64,000 bases of DNA from Allopseudospirillum japonicum (GCF_900108915.1 NZ_FNYH01000002.1:287905-351904); one strand, 5' to 3'. Counted from the stretch's first letter, positions 19,572-28,484 are shown. The notes: generated from the letters alone by a model not told the origin. Translations and numbers: made by a program.

Positions 19572-21044
19572 TCAGATTAAGACAATATCGAATTGTTCCT
19601 GCGAGTATAAGGTTTCTACTTGAAACTTAATGGTCTTGCTAATAAAAGATTCTAAATCGGCGACAGCGGCAGAATCCTCATCTAATAAGCGATCTACAAT
19701 CGCTTGTGCCGCCATGACTAAATAAGCTTGGGCACCATAGGCGCGTTCCATCCGTAAAATTTCACGGAAAATCTCATAGCAAACGGTTTCAGGCGTTTTT
19801 AATGTCCCTCGACCTTGGCAGACATTGCAGGGTTCGCATAATACCTGTTCTAAGCTTTCACGCGTGCGTTTGCGTGTCACTTGGACTAAACCCAGTTCAG
19901 TGACGCCAGTAATTTTGGTTTTCGCGTGGTCTCTTTCCAAACTTTTTTCGAGTAAGCGTAAAACTTGGCGTTGATGCTCGATTTCATCCATATCGATAAA
20001 ATCAATAATGATAATACCACCGAGGTTGCGTAAACGAATTTGGCGCACAATCGCTGCGGCCGATTCAAGGTTGGTTTTGAAAATAGTTTCTTCCAGATTA
20101 CGATGACCAACAAACCCTCCGGTATTCACATCAATGGTGGTCATAGCCTCAGTTTGATCAATCACCAAGTAACCGCCAGATTTTAGTTGTACCTTGCGCC
20201 CAAGTGCTTTTTGGATTTCGTCTTCAACGCCATAAAGATCAAAAATCGGGCGTTCACCTGGATAATATTCGACTTTGGCTTCTAAAACCGGCATAAATTC
20301 GCGTACAAAGTCGCGTAATTTAAAATAATTTTCTCGCGAATCAATACGGATTTTTTCAATTTCCGGGCGGACAAAATCACGCATGGTACGCATAAATAAG
20401 GGTAAATCTTCGTAAATGCAGGACGCCAAGGCAGCTTGAGCGCTTTTGCGTGTCACATTCGCCCATAACTGATGCAGAAACTGCATATCTGAGAGAACCT
20501 CATCTGCACCACAGCTTTCTGCCGCTGTGCGTAGAATATAACCACCTTTGATTTCTTGGGTTTGCTCCATCAGTTGCTGGCGACACGCTTGAATTAATTG
20601 GCGTAGGCGTTCGCGCTCACTATCATCTTCAATACGTTGCGAGACCCCAGTATGTTCCATCTGTGGCATATAGACTAAATAACGCGAAGGAATCGACAGA
20701 TGCGTCGTCAACCGAGCACCCTTGGTACCTATGGGATCTTTGGTGACTTGCACAATTAAGGCTTGGCCTTCATGTAATAAATAGCCAATGCTAGGGACTT
20801 CCTCGCCTGGAGTTAAACTAGGCGCAACTTCTGCAGCATGAATAAACGCGGCCCTTTCCAAGCCAATATCCACAAAAGCAGCTTGCATTCCAGGTAAGAC
20901 ACGCACCACCTTGCCTTTATAAATATTGCCAACAATGCCACGCCGACGTGTGCGCTCGATGTAGACTTCCTGTAATACACCGTTTTCAACCACCGCAACC
21001 CGAGTTTCCATCGGGGTAATATTAATTAAAATCTCTTCACTCAT
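19572..21044 (-). CDS. rng: ribonuclease G
   Basis: Endoribonuclease that matures the 5' end of 16S rRNA and turns over some mRNAs. The N-terminal S1 domain (residues ~35-125, GNIYKGKVVRVLPGMQAAFVDIG) precedes the RNase H-like/DNase I-like catalytic core with the metal-binding aspartates in TTIDVNTGG and IIIDFIDMD. The Zn-link is CEPCNVC. I placed the start at ATG 21044 (MSEEILINITP), giving 489 residues, the length of the E. coli enzyme. The open frame extends 21 codons upstream into the gap after maf. Confidence 0.95.
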   Translation of the reverse strand: MSEEILINITPMETRVAVVENGVLQEVYIERTRRRGIVGNIYKGKVVRVLPGMQAAFVDIGLERAAFIHAAEVAPSLTPGEEVPSIGYLLHEGQALIVQVTKDPIGTKGARLTTHLSIPSRYLVYMPQMEHTGVSQRIEDDSERERLRQLIQACRQQLMEQTQEIKGGYILRTAAESCGADEVLSDMQFLHQLWANVTRKSAQAALASCIYEDLPLFMRTMRDFVRPEIEKIRIDSRENYFKLRDFVREFMPVLEAKVEYYPGERPIFDLYGVEDEIQKALGRKVQLKSGGYLVIDQTEAMTTIDVNTGGFVGHRNLEETIFKTNLESAAAIVRQIRLRNLGGIIIIDFIDMDEIEHQRQVLRLLEKSLERDHAKTKITGVTELGLVQVTRKRTRESLEQVLCEPCNVCQGRGTLKTPETVCYEIFREILRMERAYGAQAYLVMAAQAIVDRLLDEDSAAVADLESFISKTIKFQVETLYSQEQFDIVLI

Positions 21045-21131
21045 AGGTAGAAGGCGTCCTAGTTGGCAAGCCGAATAGGCAAAAAAGATTGCCTGCGTCC
21101 CCAGCAAGGCAAGTAAATTAAAGGCACAAGG

Positions 21132-21761
21132 CTAACAAGCGGTTTCCTGATTCCATAAAGGCACGCCTTGCACATTAAGAAGGCGTGAGGTCTCGTATAA
21201 GGGGAGTCCCATGACACCAGAATAACTGCCTTGAATATCCTGAATAAAACTAGCAGCAAATCCTTGGATGGCGTAAGCCCCTGCTTTATCTTGTGGCTCA
21301 CCTGTCTGCCAATAACGCTGAATCTCCTCATCCCGTAATACACGAAATTTCACCTTGGTTTTGCTCACAGCCACTTGCAAACCAGCACGCCCTGTTACTG
21401 CGATAGCAGAATAGGTTTCGTGTACTTCCCCAGATAAGGCCGCTAGCATCTCGTAAGCCTCTTGCTGATTTTTTGGTTTACCAAAAATCCGCTTTTTATG
21501 GATCACGGCAGTATCTGCACCAATCACGACAGGGAAACGTCCTTCAAACATGGCATGACCAATACGCGCCTTTTGGCAAGCTAAGCGTTTGACATAAGCT
21601 AAAGGAGCTTCGCCCGCAACGGGTGTTTCATCCAAGGTTACAGGGTGTACTTCAAAGAGAACACCCAGTTGGGCTAATAATTCGCGTCTTCGTGGCGATC
21701 CGGAAGCCAGACACACAGGTGGAAATTCATGGGCATCATGAAACATCTGGTAGGTATCCAA
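21132..21761 (-). CDS. maf: Maf family nucleotide pyrophosphatase (YhdE type)
   Basis: Maf proteins hydrolyse non-canonical or dTTP/UTP nucleotides to monophosphates and are linked to septum control. The signature ASGSPRRRELLAQLG is near residues 19-33. The catalytic Asp is in VVIGADTAVIHKKRIFGKP, followed by the family segments DKAGAYAIQGFAASFI and GSYSGVMGLPLYET. Position between mreD and rng identifies it as the YhdE orthologue (dTTPase subfamily). An in-frame ATG six codons downstream is an alternative start. Confidence 0.92.
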   Translation of the reverse strand: MDTYQMFHDAHEFPPVCLASGSPRRRELLAQLGVLFEVHPVTLDETPVAGEAPLAYVKRLACQKARIGHAMFEGRFPVVIGADTAVIHKKRIFGKPKNQQEAYEMLAALSGEVHETYSAIAVTGRAGLQVAVSKTKVKFRVLRDEEIQRYWQTGEPQDKAGAYAIQGFAASFIQDIQGSYSGVMGLPLYETSRLLNVQGVPLWNQETAC

Positions 21762-21784
21762 GGTAAAGCCCTCAACTCAATCAA

Positions 21785-22267
21785 TCACTGAACATAGCGC
21801 CGACGCATAGCATCAAAGGTCAGATGCATAAATGGCCATAAAATCGCCGAAGTTGTCGCTGGTAAGACTAATAAAATGGTACTTGCTGTGGCACCTAATG
21901 CACTTTGTGTCCATTGAAATACCAGCTGGCTAGTACCGATGAGCACAAACACCATCAAAGATTGTTTTAATAAGGTGTACATACGCATCCTAGAATGTAC
22001 AAGTAACGCAAGGTAAGCTAAAAACGATAGCATTAACGCATTATGACCTAAAAAGCTACCTTCGATAAGATCGAGTAACAAACCTAACACAAAACCGTGG
22101 AAAACCCCCACGCGATAGGGAATTTCCAGACACCAATATAAAAGCAATAAGCTCACCCATTCAGGCCGCCACCACAACAAACCATCAGGCATTGGCATAG
22201 CTTGCAAGTAAAGCCCGAGAATAAAAGTGAGGCTGATTAACCAATAACCGCGCTGGCGTTCTGCCAT
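21785..22267 (-). CDS. mreD: rod shape-determining protein MreD
   Basis: Polytopic inner-membrane subunit of the elongasome, which controls lateral-wall growth and rod shape. About five hydrophobic helices are visible (LISLTFILGLYLQAM, WVSLLLLYWCLEIPY, GVFHGFVLGLLLDLIEGSFLGH, LKQSLMVFVLIGTSQLVF, STILLVLPATTSAILWPFM). The RPEWVSLLLLYW and GLLLDLIEGSFLGHNAL segments are characteristic. It lies 29 bases downstream of mreC and 23 upstream of maf. Confidence 0.92.
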   Translation of the reverse strand: MAERQRGYWLISLTFILGLYLQAMPMPDGLLWWRPEWVSLLLLYWCLEIPYRVGVFHGFVLGLLLDLIEGSFLGHNALMLSFLAYLALLVHSRMRMYTLLKQSLMVFVLIGTSQLVFQWTQSALGATASTILLVLPATTSAILWPFMHLTFDAMRRRYVQ

Positions 22268-22296
22268 AGATAAAGCCTCTTACAAATAAAAAAACA

Positions 22297-23286
22297 TTAA
22301 GGAGAATGGCTTGCTTGTGTGCTGGCGGCCTCTGCTGGTGGCTGCTCGGTCTCATCGGCAAAAGCATTTGCCGGTAAATCAACAGGCTCTGTATCCTCTA
22401 AGCGATGGGGGCGACACTGTGCTGAATTAATCGGTGAACGGCAAGCATCTGGTTGCCAAGGTTGGCGCGCATTAGGGAATAAAAGTAATAAATAACGGCT
22501 GCGATCGAGTTGAGCCAAAGGTCTGGCACTAACAATTGCAAAGGGCTGGCCTGGATCATGTTGAATATGCGTTACTTGTGCCACAGGATAGCCGACAGGA
22601 AAACGCCCCCCCAATCCAGAAGTTACCAATAAATCATTTTCCTCAATGTCTGCGGTATCTGGCACATGCGCCAGTCTTAACTCATCAATCGCCCCAGTCC
22701 CTAAGGCAATTAAGCGCAAACCATTACGGTTAATTTGCACAGGAACTGCATGACTGGCATCCGCGACTAATAAGACTCGGCTGGTGTAGGCTGCCACGGA
22801 AATGACTTGTCCCATTAAGCCGGTAGCATCAATCACAGGTTGACCTACATAGACACCATCTTCGCGCCCACGATTAATGACGACTTGATGCGTGAAAGGA
22901 TCTGCATCTAAGCCGATTAATTCAGCGGTAATAAAATTTTCTTCGTCCACAGCAACTGCATGAAGTAGTTCGCGTAGACGGACATTTTCTGCTGCTAAAG
23001 CGGCCATGCGTTCAACGCGTTTAGATAAGAGGAGGACTTGCGATTTAAGGGTTTCATTTTCTTCCAGCAAGGCGTTACGGTGCGATAGCAAATCCACGCC
23101 CCAACCCCATAAACGTCCCGGCAAATCGGCACTCCATTGCAAAGGTGTGACGACTATCGTGAGTGTTGAACGAACTTGCGCCATCCCTTGCCAGCGATAT
23201 TCAGCAAGCAAAAGCCCGACAGATAACCACAAGCAAATTAAAAAGCGGTAGCCAATATAAGGCCCCTTTCCAAATAAAGGCTTAAT
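22297..23286 (-). CDS. mreC: rod shape-determining protein MreC, apparently with an ATT start
   Basis: Periplasmic elongasome scaffold anchored by one membrane helix. Visible are a coiled coil (NALLEENETLKSQVLLLSKRVERM...) and the two-lobed beta domain (INRGREDGVYVGQPVIDATGLMGQV, LLVTSGLGGRFPVGYPVAQV). The tail is Pro/Ala rich. The E. coli N-terminus MKPIFSRGPSL aligns with IKPLFGKGPYIGYRF here, encoded from 23286, whose first codon is ATT. No ATG, GTG or TTG occurs in frame just upstream, and GGGGGTGG lies at SD distance. The nearest standard start, TTG 23232, would cut off the cytoplasmic segment and part of the membrane helix. mreB is not next to it; purD is divergent instead. Confidence 0.88.
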   Translation of the reverse strand: MKPLFGKGPYIGYRFLICLWLSVGLLLAEYRWQGMAQVRSTLTIVVTPLQWSADLPGRLWGWGVDLLSHRNALLEENETLKSQVLLLSKRVERMAALAAENVRLRELLHAVAVDEENFITAELIGLDADPFTHQVVINRGREDGVYVGQPVIDATGLMGQVISVAAYTSRVLLVADASHAVPVQINRNGLRLIALGTGAIDELRLAHVPDTADIEENDLLVTSGLGGRFPVGYPVAQVTHIQHDPGQPFAIVSARPLAQLDRSRYLLLLFPNARQPWQPDACRSPINSAQCRPHRLEDTEPVDLPANAFADETEQPPAEAASTQASHSP

Positions 23287-23376
23287 ATGCCACCCCCAAA
23301 GGATGCTAAGTAAAAAAGAATCAAAATCACTTTAAGTGAAGAAAGGCTATTGTCGGATACTTTTTATGCAAAGTGC

Positions 23377-23421
23377 AAGACAGGCACCCAGAAGGCGACT
23401 CTGGGTTTTCGCGTCTGTCTT
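23377..23421. promoter_or_regulatory. nested hairpin in the mreC-purD divergent gap
   Basis: An outer inverted repeat AAGACAG/CTGTCTT (23377-23383 and 23415-23421) encloses a perfect six-base-pair stem CCCAGA/TCTGGG (23387-23392 and 23400-23405). A separate 13-bp palindrome TCACTTTAAGTGA lies at 23327-23339. Both are in the 220-base region that must carry the mreC and purD promoters. Function is unassigned: operator, transcript leader or terminator. Confidence 0.35.
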
Positions 23422-23506
23422 ATGCAATAATACGGCTTCTTTCCATTTTGAGTGGGCGGGCTTGCTCCGCTGTGGCGCTTATCCTTGAGTAGCGAGAGAT
23501 TTTAAG

Positions 23507-24799
23507 ATGCATGTATTAGTGATTGGCAATGGTGGACGTGAACACGCCCTAGCGTGGAAATTGGCACAATCCTCTCAAGTCAGCCGTGTATTTGTCGCCC
23601 CAGGCAACGCAGGCACTGCACTAGAAGAGAAAGTAGAAAATGTCGCTTGTGATCCTTTGGATTTTGATGCCTTAGTTGATTTTGCGCGTACTCAAACGGT
23701 GGCCTTAACGGTTGTCGGCCCAGAGGCTCCCCTGGTTGCAGGGATTGTGGATCGTTTCCAGGCTGAGGGCTTGGCGATTTTTGGCCCACAGCAAGGTGCT
23801 GCTCAGTTAGAAGGTTCTAAAGCTTTCACGAAAGATTTTTTAGCGCGTCATCACATTCCTAGCGCCGCGTATGCCACCTTTACTGAAGTCGAACCAGCAC
23901 TGGCTTACTTACGTGCACAAGGTGCCCCTATTGTTGTGAAGGCAGATGGTTTAGCGGCAGGTAAAGGGGTCATTGTGGCTATGACTTTGGCAGAGGCCGA
24001 AGCCGCCGTGCAGGATATGCTCTCTGGTAATGCCTTTGGTGATGCCGGTGCGCGTGTGGTGATTGAAGAGTTTCTCGAAGGGGAAGAAGCCAGCTTTATT
24101 GTGATGGTGGATGGTGAAAATGTTTTACCGATGGCCACCAGTCAAGACCACAAGCGTGTTGGTGATGGAGATACAGGCCCGAATACCGGTGGTATGGGTG
24201 CTTACTCGCCTGCGCCCGTCGTCACGGCAGAAGTCCACGAGCGCATTATGCAGCAAGTGATCTGGCCCACTGTTAAAGGTATGGCTGCAGAAGGCAACCC
24301 TTACACCGGCTTTTTATACGCAGGTTTGATGATCACCCCAGCAGGTGAGCCCAAAGTCATCGAGTATAACTGCCGTTTCGGTGATCCAGAAACTCAGCCG
24401 ATTATGCTGCGTTTGCAATCTGATTTGGTTGATTTATGCCAGGCGGCATTAGATCAGCGTCTTGATCAAGTGGAAGCCACTTGGGATACGCGTGCGTCCA
24501 TTGGTGTGGTGTTGGCTGCCGGTGGTTATCCAGGCTCTTATGATAAGGGGCAAGTGATTACTGGGATTCCAGCTGCAACAGCCAGTACAAAAGTCTTCCA
24601 CGCGGGGACACAACTGAACTCAGAAGGGCAAACGCTCACCTCGGGTGGGCGTGTGCTTTGTGCCACGGCACTTGGTGAGACAGTGCTAGCGGCGCAGCAA
24701 GCGGCTTATCAAGTGGCGCAGCAGATTCAATGGCAAGGTGTATTTTTCCGTCGTGATATTGGCTATCGTGCCATTGCACGCGAACAAGGCGAAATCTAG
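23507..24799 (+). CDS. purD: phosphoribosylamine-glycine ligase
   Basis: Second step of de novo purine synthesis: phosphoribosylamine plus glycine plus ATP gives GAR. ATP-grasp enzyme of 430 residues. The N-terminal MHVLVIGNGGREHALAWKL is diagnostic, followed by VVGPEAPLVAGIVD, ATP-grasp signatures (IVVKADGLAAGKGVIVA; MVDGENVLPMATSQDHKR; GDTGPNTGGMGAYSPAP) and the metal site VIEYNCRFGDPETQ. It stands alone rather than beside purH. A strong terminator follows directly. Confidence 0.96.
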   Translation: MHVLVIGNGGREHALAWKLAQSSQVSRVFVAPGNAGTALEEKVENVACDPLDFDALVDFARTQTVALTVVGPEAPLVAGIVDRFQAEGLAIFGPQQGAAQLEGSKAFTKDFLARHHIPSAAYATFTEVEPALAYLRAQGAPIVVKADGLAAGKGVIVAMTLAEAEAAVQDMLSGNAFGDAGARVVIEEFLEGEEASFIVMVDGENVLPMATSQDHKRVGDGDTGPNTGGMGAYSPAPVVTAEVHERIMQQVIWPTVKGMAAEGNPYTGFLYAGLMITPAGEPKVIEYNCRFGDPETQPIMLRLQSDLVDLCQAALDQRLDQVEATWDTRASIGVVLAAGGYPGSYDKGQVITGIPAATASTKVFHAGTQLNSEGQTLTSGGRVLCATALGETVLAAQQAAYQVAQQIQWQGVFFRRDIGYRAIAREQGEI

Positions 24800-24815
24800 A
24801 CCGGCCTATATTTGG

Positions 24816-24872
24816 GGCGCTTTTGTTGATCTTGGTTTGTTTGGATGCAAAAGAACACAAAAGCGCCTTTTT
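24816..24872 (+). terminator. rho-independent terminator of purD
   Basis: An 11-base-pair perfect stem GGCGCTTTTGT/ACAAAAGCGCC (24816-24826 and 24857-24867) is followed by TTTTT. The loop is long (about 30 bases). It ends just upstream of the ribosome-binding site of the next gene. Confidence 0.75.
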
Positions 24873-24904
24873 GGATCATCCAATGCAAGGAGGAGATCTT
24901 GCTT

Positions 24905-25327
24905 ATGGCACGTATCCGTTTAGAGTTTCCTACCCCTGTTTGTTTTCAGCATCAACTGAGTGTACGTATTAGCGATTTAAATTATGGTGCGCATTTAGGG
25001 CATGATCAGCTTGTTTCCCTCGTGCATGAGGCCCGCGCGCAATGGTTTCGTTGTGCCGGTCACCATGAGCTTGATATTGAGGGTGTGGGTATTGTGGTTG
25101 CAGAGCTGGCGGTGAATTATCAAGCAGAAGCTTTTTTTGAAGACCAAATCAATATTGAATTAAGTGTGGGTGAAGCAGGGAGTAAAAGTGTAGAAATTTA
25201 TTATCGCCTGCGCCGCGTACAAGATGATGTGGTGATTGCGATTGCTAAAACAGGTGTGGTCTTTTTTGATTTTCAGCAGCGTTGTGCCGTGCCCATGCCC
25301 ACAGCCTTTCGCGCTATGATGGCTTGA
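24905..25327 (+). CDS. hotdog-fold acyl-CoA thioesterase (4HBT family)
   Basis: A 140-residue single hotdog-domain protein. The active-site region DLNYGAHLGHDQLVSLVHEAR matches the D-x-N-x-x-G-H-(L/V)-x-N/H-D pattern of the 4-hydroxybenzoyl-CoA thioesterase superfamily. ELAVNYQAEAFFEDQINIEL and KTGVVFFDFQQRCAVPMP are the core strands. Start is ATG 24905, with AAGGAGGAG nine bases upstream. The substrate cannot be told from sequence. It lies 29 bases before prkB and is probably cotranscribed with it. Confidence 0.85.
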   Translation: MARIRLEFPTPVCFQHQLSVRISDLNYGAHLGHDQLVSLVHEARAQWFRCAGHHELDIEGVGIVVAELAVNYQAEAFFEDQINIELSVGEAGSKSVEIYYRLRRVQDDVVIAIAKTGVVFFDFQQRCAVPMPTAFRAMMA

Positions 25328-25356
25328 TCGTCGTCAATAAAAGAAGGAGGTTGGGT

Positions 25357-26229
25357 ATGTCACGAGAATATCCTATTATCGCGGTGACAGGCTCATCCGG
25401 TGCAGGAACAACCACAGTCGAAGCCGCGTTTGAGCGTATGTTTACCCGCCAAGGCATTCAAGCGGCGTTTGTTCACGGAGATAGCTTCCATAAATATACG
25501 CGTGATCAGTTGGCACAAATTTTGGCTGAAAATCCCCAACAAAGTGATTCTTTATCGCATTTTGCGGTAGAAGCGAACTTACTCGATAAACTGGAATTGT
25601 TATTTCATGAATACGCTGCCAAAGGTACAGGAACCTATCGGCATTATATTCATGCAGAAGATAAGGATATGCTGGAAGCGGGTTATCAGGTGGGGACATT
25701 CACCCCATGGCAGCCGTTGCCAGAAAATACAGATTTACTGCTGTATGAAGGTTTGCACGGTGGTTTAGTCACCCAAGAGTATAATATTGCCCATTATGTG
25801 GATTTATTAGTTGGGGTCGCACCTTCGGTGAATTTAGAATGGATTCAAAAAATTGACCGTGATACGAAAATGCGTGGTTACTCACAAGAAGCTGTCATTG
25901 ATACCATTTTAGGGCGTATGACAGATTATGTACGTTATATCTTGCCGCAATTCTCCCGTACCCATATTAATTTCCAGCGTGTGCCAACGGTCGATACCTC
26001 GAATCCTTTCGAGCAACACGAAGTGCCCAGTGATGCAGAAAGTTTTGTCGTGATTCGCTTTCGAGAATCCCAACGAATTGATTTTCCTTATTTATTGGCC
26101 ATGATTCAAGATAGCTTTATGTCGCGCCCGCATACGCTAGTGATTCCTGGCGCTAAAATGAGCCTTGCCATGGAAATGATTTTAGGGCCTTTAGTACAAG
26201 ACTTATTGGATAATCGTCGCTTTCGCTAG
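25357..26229 (+). CDS. prkB: phosphoribulokinase (proteobacterial type, PrkB-like)
   Basis: P-loop kinase that makes ribulose-1,5-bisphosphate from ribulose-5-phosphate in the Calvin cycle. The 290-residue product has the Walker A ITGSSGAGTTT-type motif (AVTGSSGAGTTT, residues 9-20), GDSFHKYTR, FTPWQPLP, LLYEGLHGG (Walker B with catalytic Asp-equivalent Glu) and PQFSRTHINFQRVPTVDTSNPF. It closely resembles E. coli PrkB/YhfU, which occurs in a non-autotroph, so a Calvin cycle is not proven. Start is ATG 25357 behind AAGGAGG. No RuBisCO gene is in the window. Confidence 0.9.
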   Translation: MSREYPIIAVTGSSGAGTTTVEAAFERMFTRQGIQAAFVHGDSFHKYTRDQLAQILAENPQQSDSLSHFAVEANLLDKLELLFHEYAAKGTGTYRHYIHAEDKDMLEAGYQVGTFTPWQPLPENTDLLLYEGLHGGLVTQEYNIAHYVDLLVGVAPSVNLEWIQKIDRDTKMRGYSQEAVIDTILGRMTDYVRYILPQFSRTHINFQRVPTVDTSNPFEQHEVPSDAESFVVIRFRESQRIDFPYLLAMIQDSFMSRPHTLVIPGAKMSLAMEMILGPLVQDLLDNRRFR

Positions 26230-26253
26230 CAAAAAATCAGCTTCTCTCAATAA

Positions 26254-26300
26254 AAAGAGGTGCATTCCACTAGAGACACTGTGAGAATGCATTCTCTTTT
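26254..26300 (+). terminator. terminator-like hairpin after prkB
   Basis: AAAGAG-x-TGCATTC (26254-26267) pairs with GAATGCA-xx-CTCTTT (from about 26284 to 26299), ending in a short T run. The distal arm also contains the perfect palindrome GAGAATGCATTCTC (26282-26295). Confidence 0.6.
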
Positions 26301-26639
26301 GCGCATTGCGCGTTACCAGTTATCGGCTTGTGCCCAAACTGGGCGCTCCTTCTCGTACCTGCTGTATCCGGCGCGCTGGCCGCAAAATCCTTCTCCTGTG
26401 ACCTTGTCATTTTAACGAGGTGAGGCTGAGATGGCGTTAATTTTTACCGCCACAAGCGAAGACAGGATGATTAAACTTAACAGCGATCTTGTTTCTTTGT
26501 GCTTGTTTAGAAGTTAGGGAACCCCTTAGCTTGTGTTTTTATCTTCTGCTCGGTAGTAACTTACTGAAGTGGCGGGAGGCGTTTTCTCTGCATAAACACG
26601 CACTGAGTACACACATTTTTCCTATAGGAAATCGGTATT
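26301..26639 (+). other. non-coding 340-base gap upstream of deaD
   Basis: No convincing open frame is present on either strand. By analogy with other cold-shock RNA helicase genes, it may hold the promoter and a long 5' leader for deaD. I see no clear sigma-70 pair and no RNA family that I recognise; AGGAA at 26626-26630 is the likely ribosome-binding site of deaD. Confidence 0.4.
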
Positions 26640-28391
26640 TTGAGCATGTCTGAATCTAATTCTGCGCCTACTTTTACTTCTTTGGGCCTACCTAAGGCTT
26701 TGTTGGACACTGTAACAAGCATAGGTTATAGCACCCCGTCACCGATCCAAACCCAAGCTATTCCCTATTTATTACAAGGTCGTGATCTTGTGGGTCAAGC
26801 CCAGACAGGTACAGGGAAAACCGCAGCTTTTGCTCTACCTTTATTGGCACGTATTCAAGTCGAGAAAGCCCAGCCACAAGCCCTGATTTTAGCACCCACT
26901 CGTGAACTTGCGATGCAAGTAGCCGAGTCTTTAATTCGTTATGGCAGTCAAATGCCTAAGCTCAATGTCGCTTGTTTATATGGTGGCGCTGGCTTCCGTG
27001 AACAGCTACAAATGCTCAAGCGTGGTTCACAAATTATTGTAGGCACCCCAGGGCGTGTGATTGATCACATCCGTCGTGGTAGTTTAAGCCTTGCTTCCTT
27101 GGCAACTTTGATACTTGATGAAGCCGACGAAATGTTGCGTATGGGCTTTATTGAAGATGTTGAATGGGTTTTAGAACATTCACCCAAAGAACGTCAGATC
27201 GTCCTTTTCTCAGCGACTATGCCAGATCAAGTGCGTTCAATTGCACAACGTCACCTGAAAAATCCTGAAGAAATCGCTATTCGTGCACGGACTGCGACCG
27301 CAGATACAGTGCGCCAGCGTGTATGGCGTGTTTCTGGTATGCCTAAACTAGAAGCTTTGCAACGCTTGCTGGAAGTCGAGCCAGTCGATGGTGCGATTAT
27401 TTTCGTACGTACTAAAGCTGCCTGTGATGAGCTGGCCGATGCCCTGCAAGCGCGTGGTCATGCAGCAGCTGCTTTGCATGGTGATATGGCCCAGCCGCAG
27501 CGTGAACGTGTGGTTGAGCAACTGAAAAGCGGTCAACTCAACTTATTGATTGCTACTGACGTAGCAGCGCGTGGTCTGGATGTTGAACGCATCAGCCATG
27601 TTTTTAACTATGATATTCCTTTCGATACAGAAGCCTACATCCACCGTATCGGACGTACAGGCCGTGCTGGCCGTACAGGGGAAGCTATTTTATTTGTGAC
27701 CCCACGTGAGCAACGTTTACTACGTGGCATTGAGCGTGCGACAGGCGGGCGTTTGGAAACCTTGCTGCTACCAGATGCAGCAACCTTAAATGCACACCGT
27801 ATTGCACGTATGCAGGCTAAAGTACGTCAAGTGCTAGATAATACGCCTGAGCTCAACACACGCTTAGAACCTTTTACCCGCATCGTCGATGGTTTATTGG
27901 ATGAAGGTTGTGATGCGCGTGATGTGGCGATTGTGTTTGCACGCCTTTTCCATGGAGATACGCCTTTCTTTGCACATGATCCTAAGCCGCGTCCTGAACG
28001 TGAGTTGGGTTCACGTCGTCGTCGTAGTGATGAAGAAGCTGGAGAGCGTCCACGCCGTCGTGAGCGTGCCCGTCGTGATGAAAACATGCCGATGGAATCT
28101 TACCGCATTGAAGTCGGACGTTCGCACGGTGTACAACCAAGCAATATCGTAGGTGCCATTGCCAACGAGGCAGGTTTAGCTAGCCGCTTTATCGGTCGTG
28201 TCAAAATTCACGCTGATTACAGTACGGTTGATCTGCCTAAAGGGATGCCAAGCGAAGTCTTCCAAGCTTTGAAGAAAGTACGCATTTGTGGTCATCAAAC
28301 TGGGGTAACGCGCCAAGAAGGTTTTGCCGCTGGTGCTGGTATGCGTACAGAAGGCCGTGGTCGTCGTCGCAGTAGTAGTGCACACGCCTAA
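26640..28391 (+). CDS. deaD: DEAD-box ATP-dependent RNA helicase (DeaD/CsdA type)
   Basis: Cold-shock RNA helicase involved in 50S ribosome assembly and mRNA turnover. The Q motif (FTSLGLPKALLDTVTSIGYSTPSPIQTQ) is followed by motif I AQTGTGKT, Ia PTRELAMQV, Ib TPGRVIDH, II DEAD, III SAT, IV-VI IIFVRTK, ARGLDVERI and HRIGRTGRAG. A basic RGR-rich linker and the C-terminal DbpA-type RNA-binding domain (YRIEVGRSHGVQPSNIVGAIANE) distinguish it from SrmB/RhlB. Start may be TTG 26640 (AGGAA nine bases upstream) or ATG 26646. A strong terminator follows. Confidence 0.94.
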   Translation: MSMSESNSAPTFTSLGLPKALLDTVTSIGYSTPSPIQTQAIPYLLQGRDLVGQAQTGTGKTAAFALPLLARIQVEKAQPQALILAPTRELAMQVAESLIRYGSQMPKLNVACLYGGAGFREQLQMLKRGSQIIVGTPGRVIDHIRRGSLSLASLATLILDEADEMLRMGFIEDVEWVLEHSPKERQIVLFSATMPDQVRSIAQRHLKNPEEIAIRARTATADTVRQRVWRVSGMPKLEALQRLLEVEPVDGAIIFVRTKAACDELADALQARGHAAAALHGDMAQPQRERVVEQLKSGQLNLLIATDVAARGLDVERISHVFNYDIPFDTEAYIHRIGRTGRAGRTGEAILFVTPREQRLLRGIERATGGRLETLLLPDAATLNAHRIARMQAKVRQVLDNTPELNTRLEPFTRIVDGLLDEGCDARDVAIVFARLFHGDTPFFAHDPKPRPERELGSRRRRSDEEAGERPRRRERARRDENMPMESYRIEVGRSHGVQPSNIVGAIANEAGLASRFIGRVKIHADYSTVDLPKGMPSEVFQALKKVRICGHQTGVTRQEGFAAGAGMRTEGRGRRRSSSAHA

Positions 28392-28400
28392 GCTTTGATC

Positions 28401-28458
28401 TTTTTTTAGCAAAAATCCGCGTAAACCCTTGTCCAATTGGGCGAGGTATTAGCCTGCC
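28401..28458. repeat. dispersed intergenic repeat, copy 1
   Basis: The segment CAAAAATCCGCGTAAACCC...CCAATTGGGCG is similar (about three quarters identical over 34 bases) to one at 63860-63893 after ilvE. Both lie downstream of a gene and beside a terminator hairpin. Only two copies were noticed in this window, so family status is tentative. Confidence 0.4.
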
Positions 28459-28484
28459 ACCTACAAAGGTCGCAGGCTTTTTTT
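28451..28484 (+). terminator. rho-independent terminator of deaD
   Basis: AGCCTGC (28451-28457) pairs with GCAGGCT (28472-28478). Inside it ACCT/AGGT extends the stem, and a run of seven T follows. Confidence 0.85.

Noticed and set aside
26301..26639. Possible 6S RNA or other known structured RNA before deaD
   Set aside because: No long bubble-type stem or recognised motif is visible; it is kept only as an unassigned leader.
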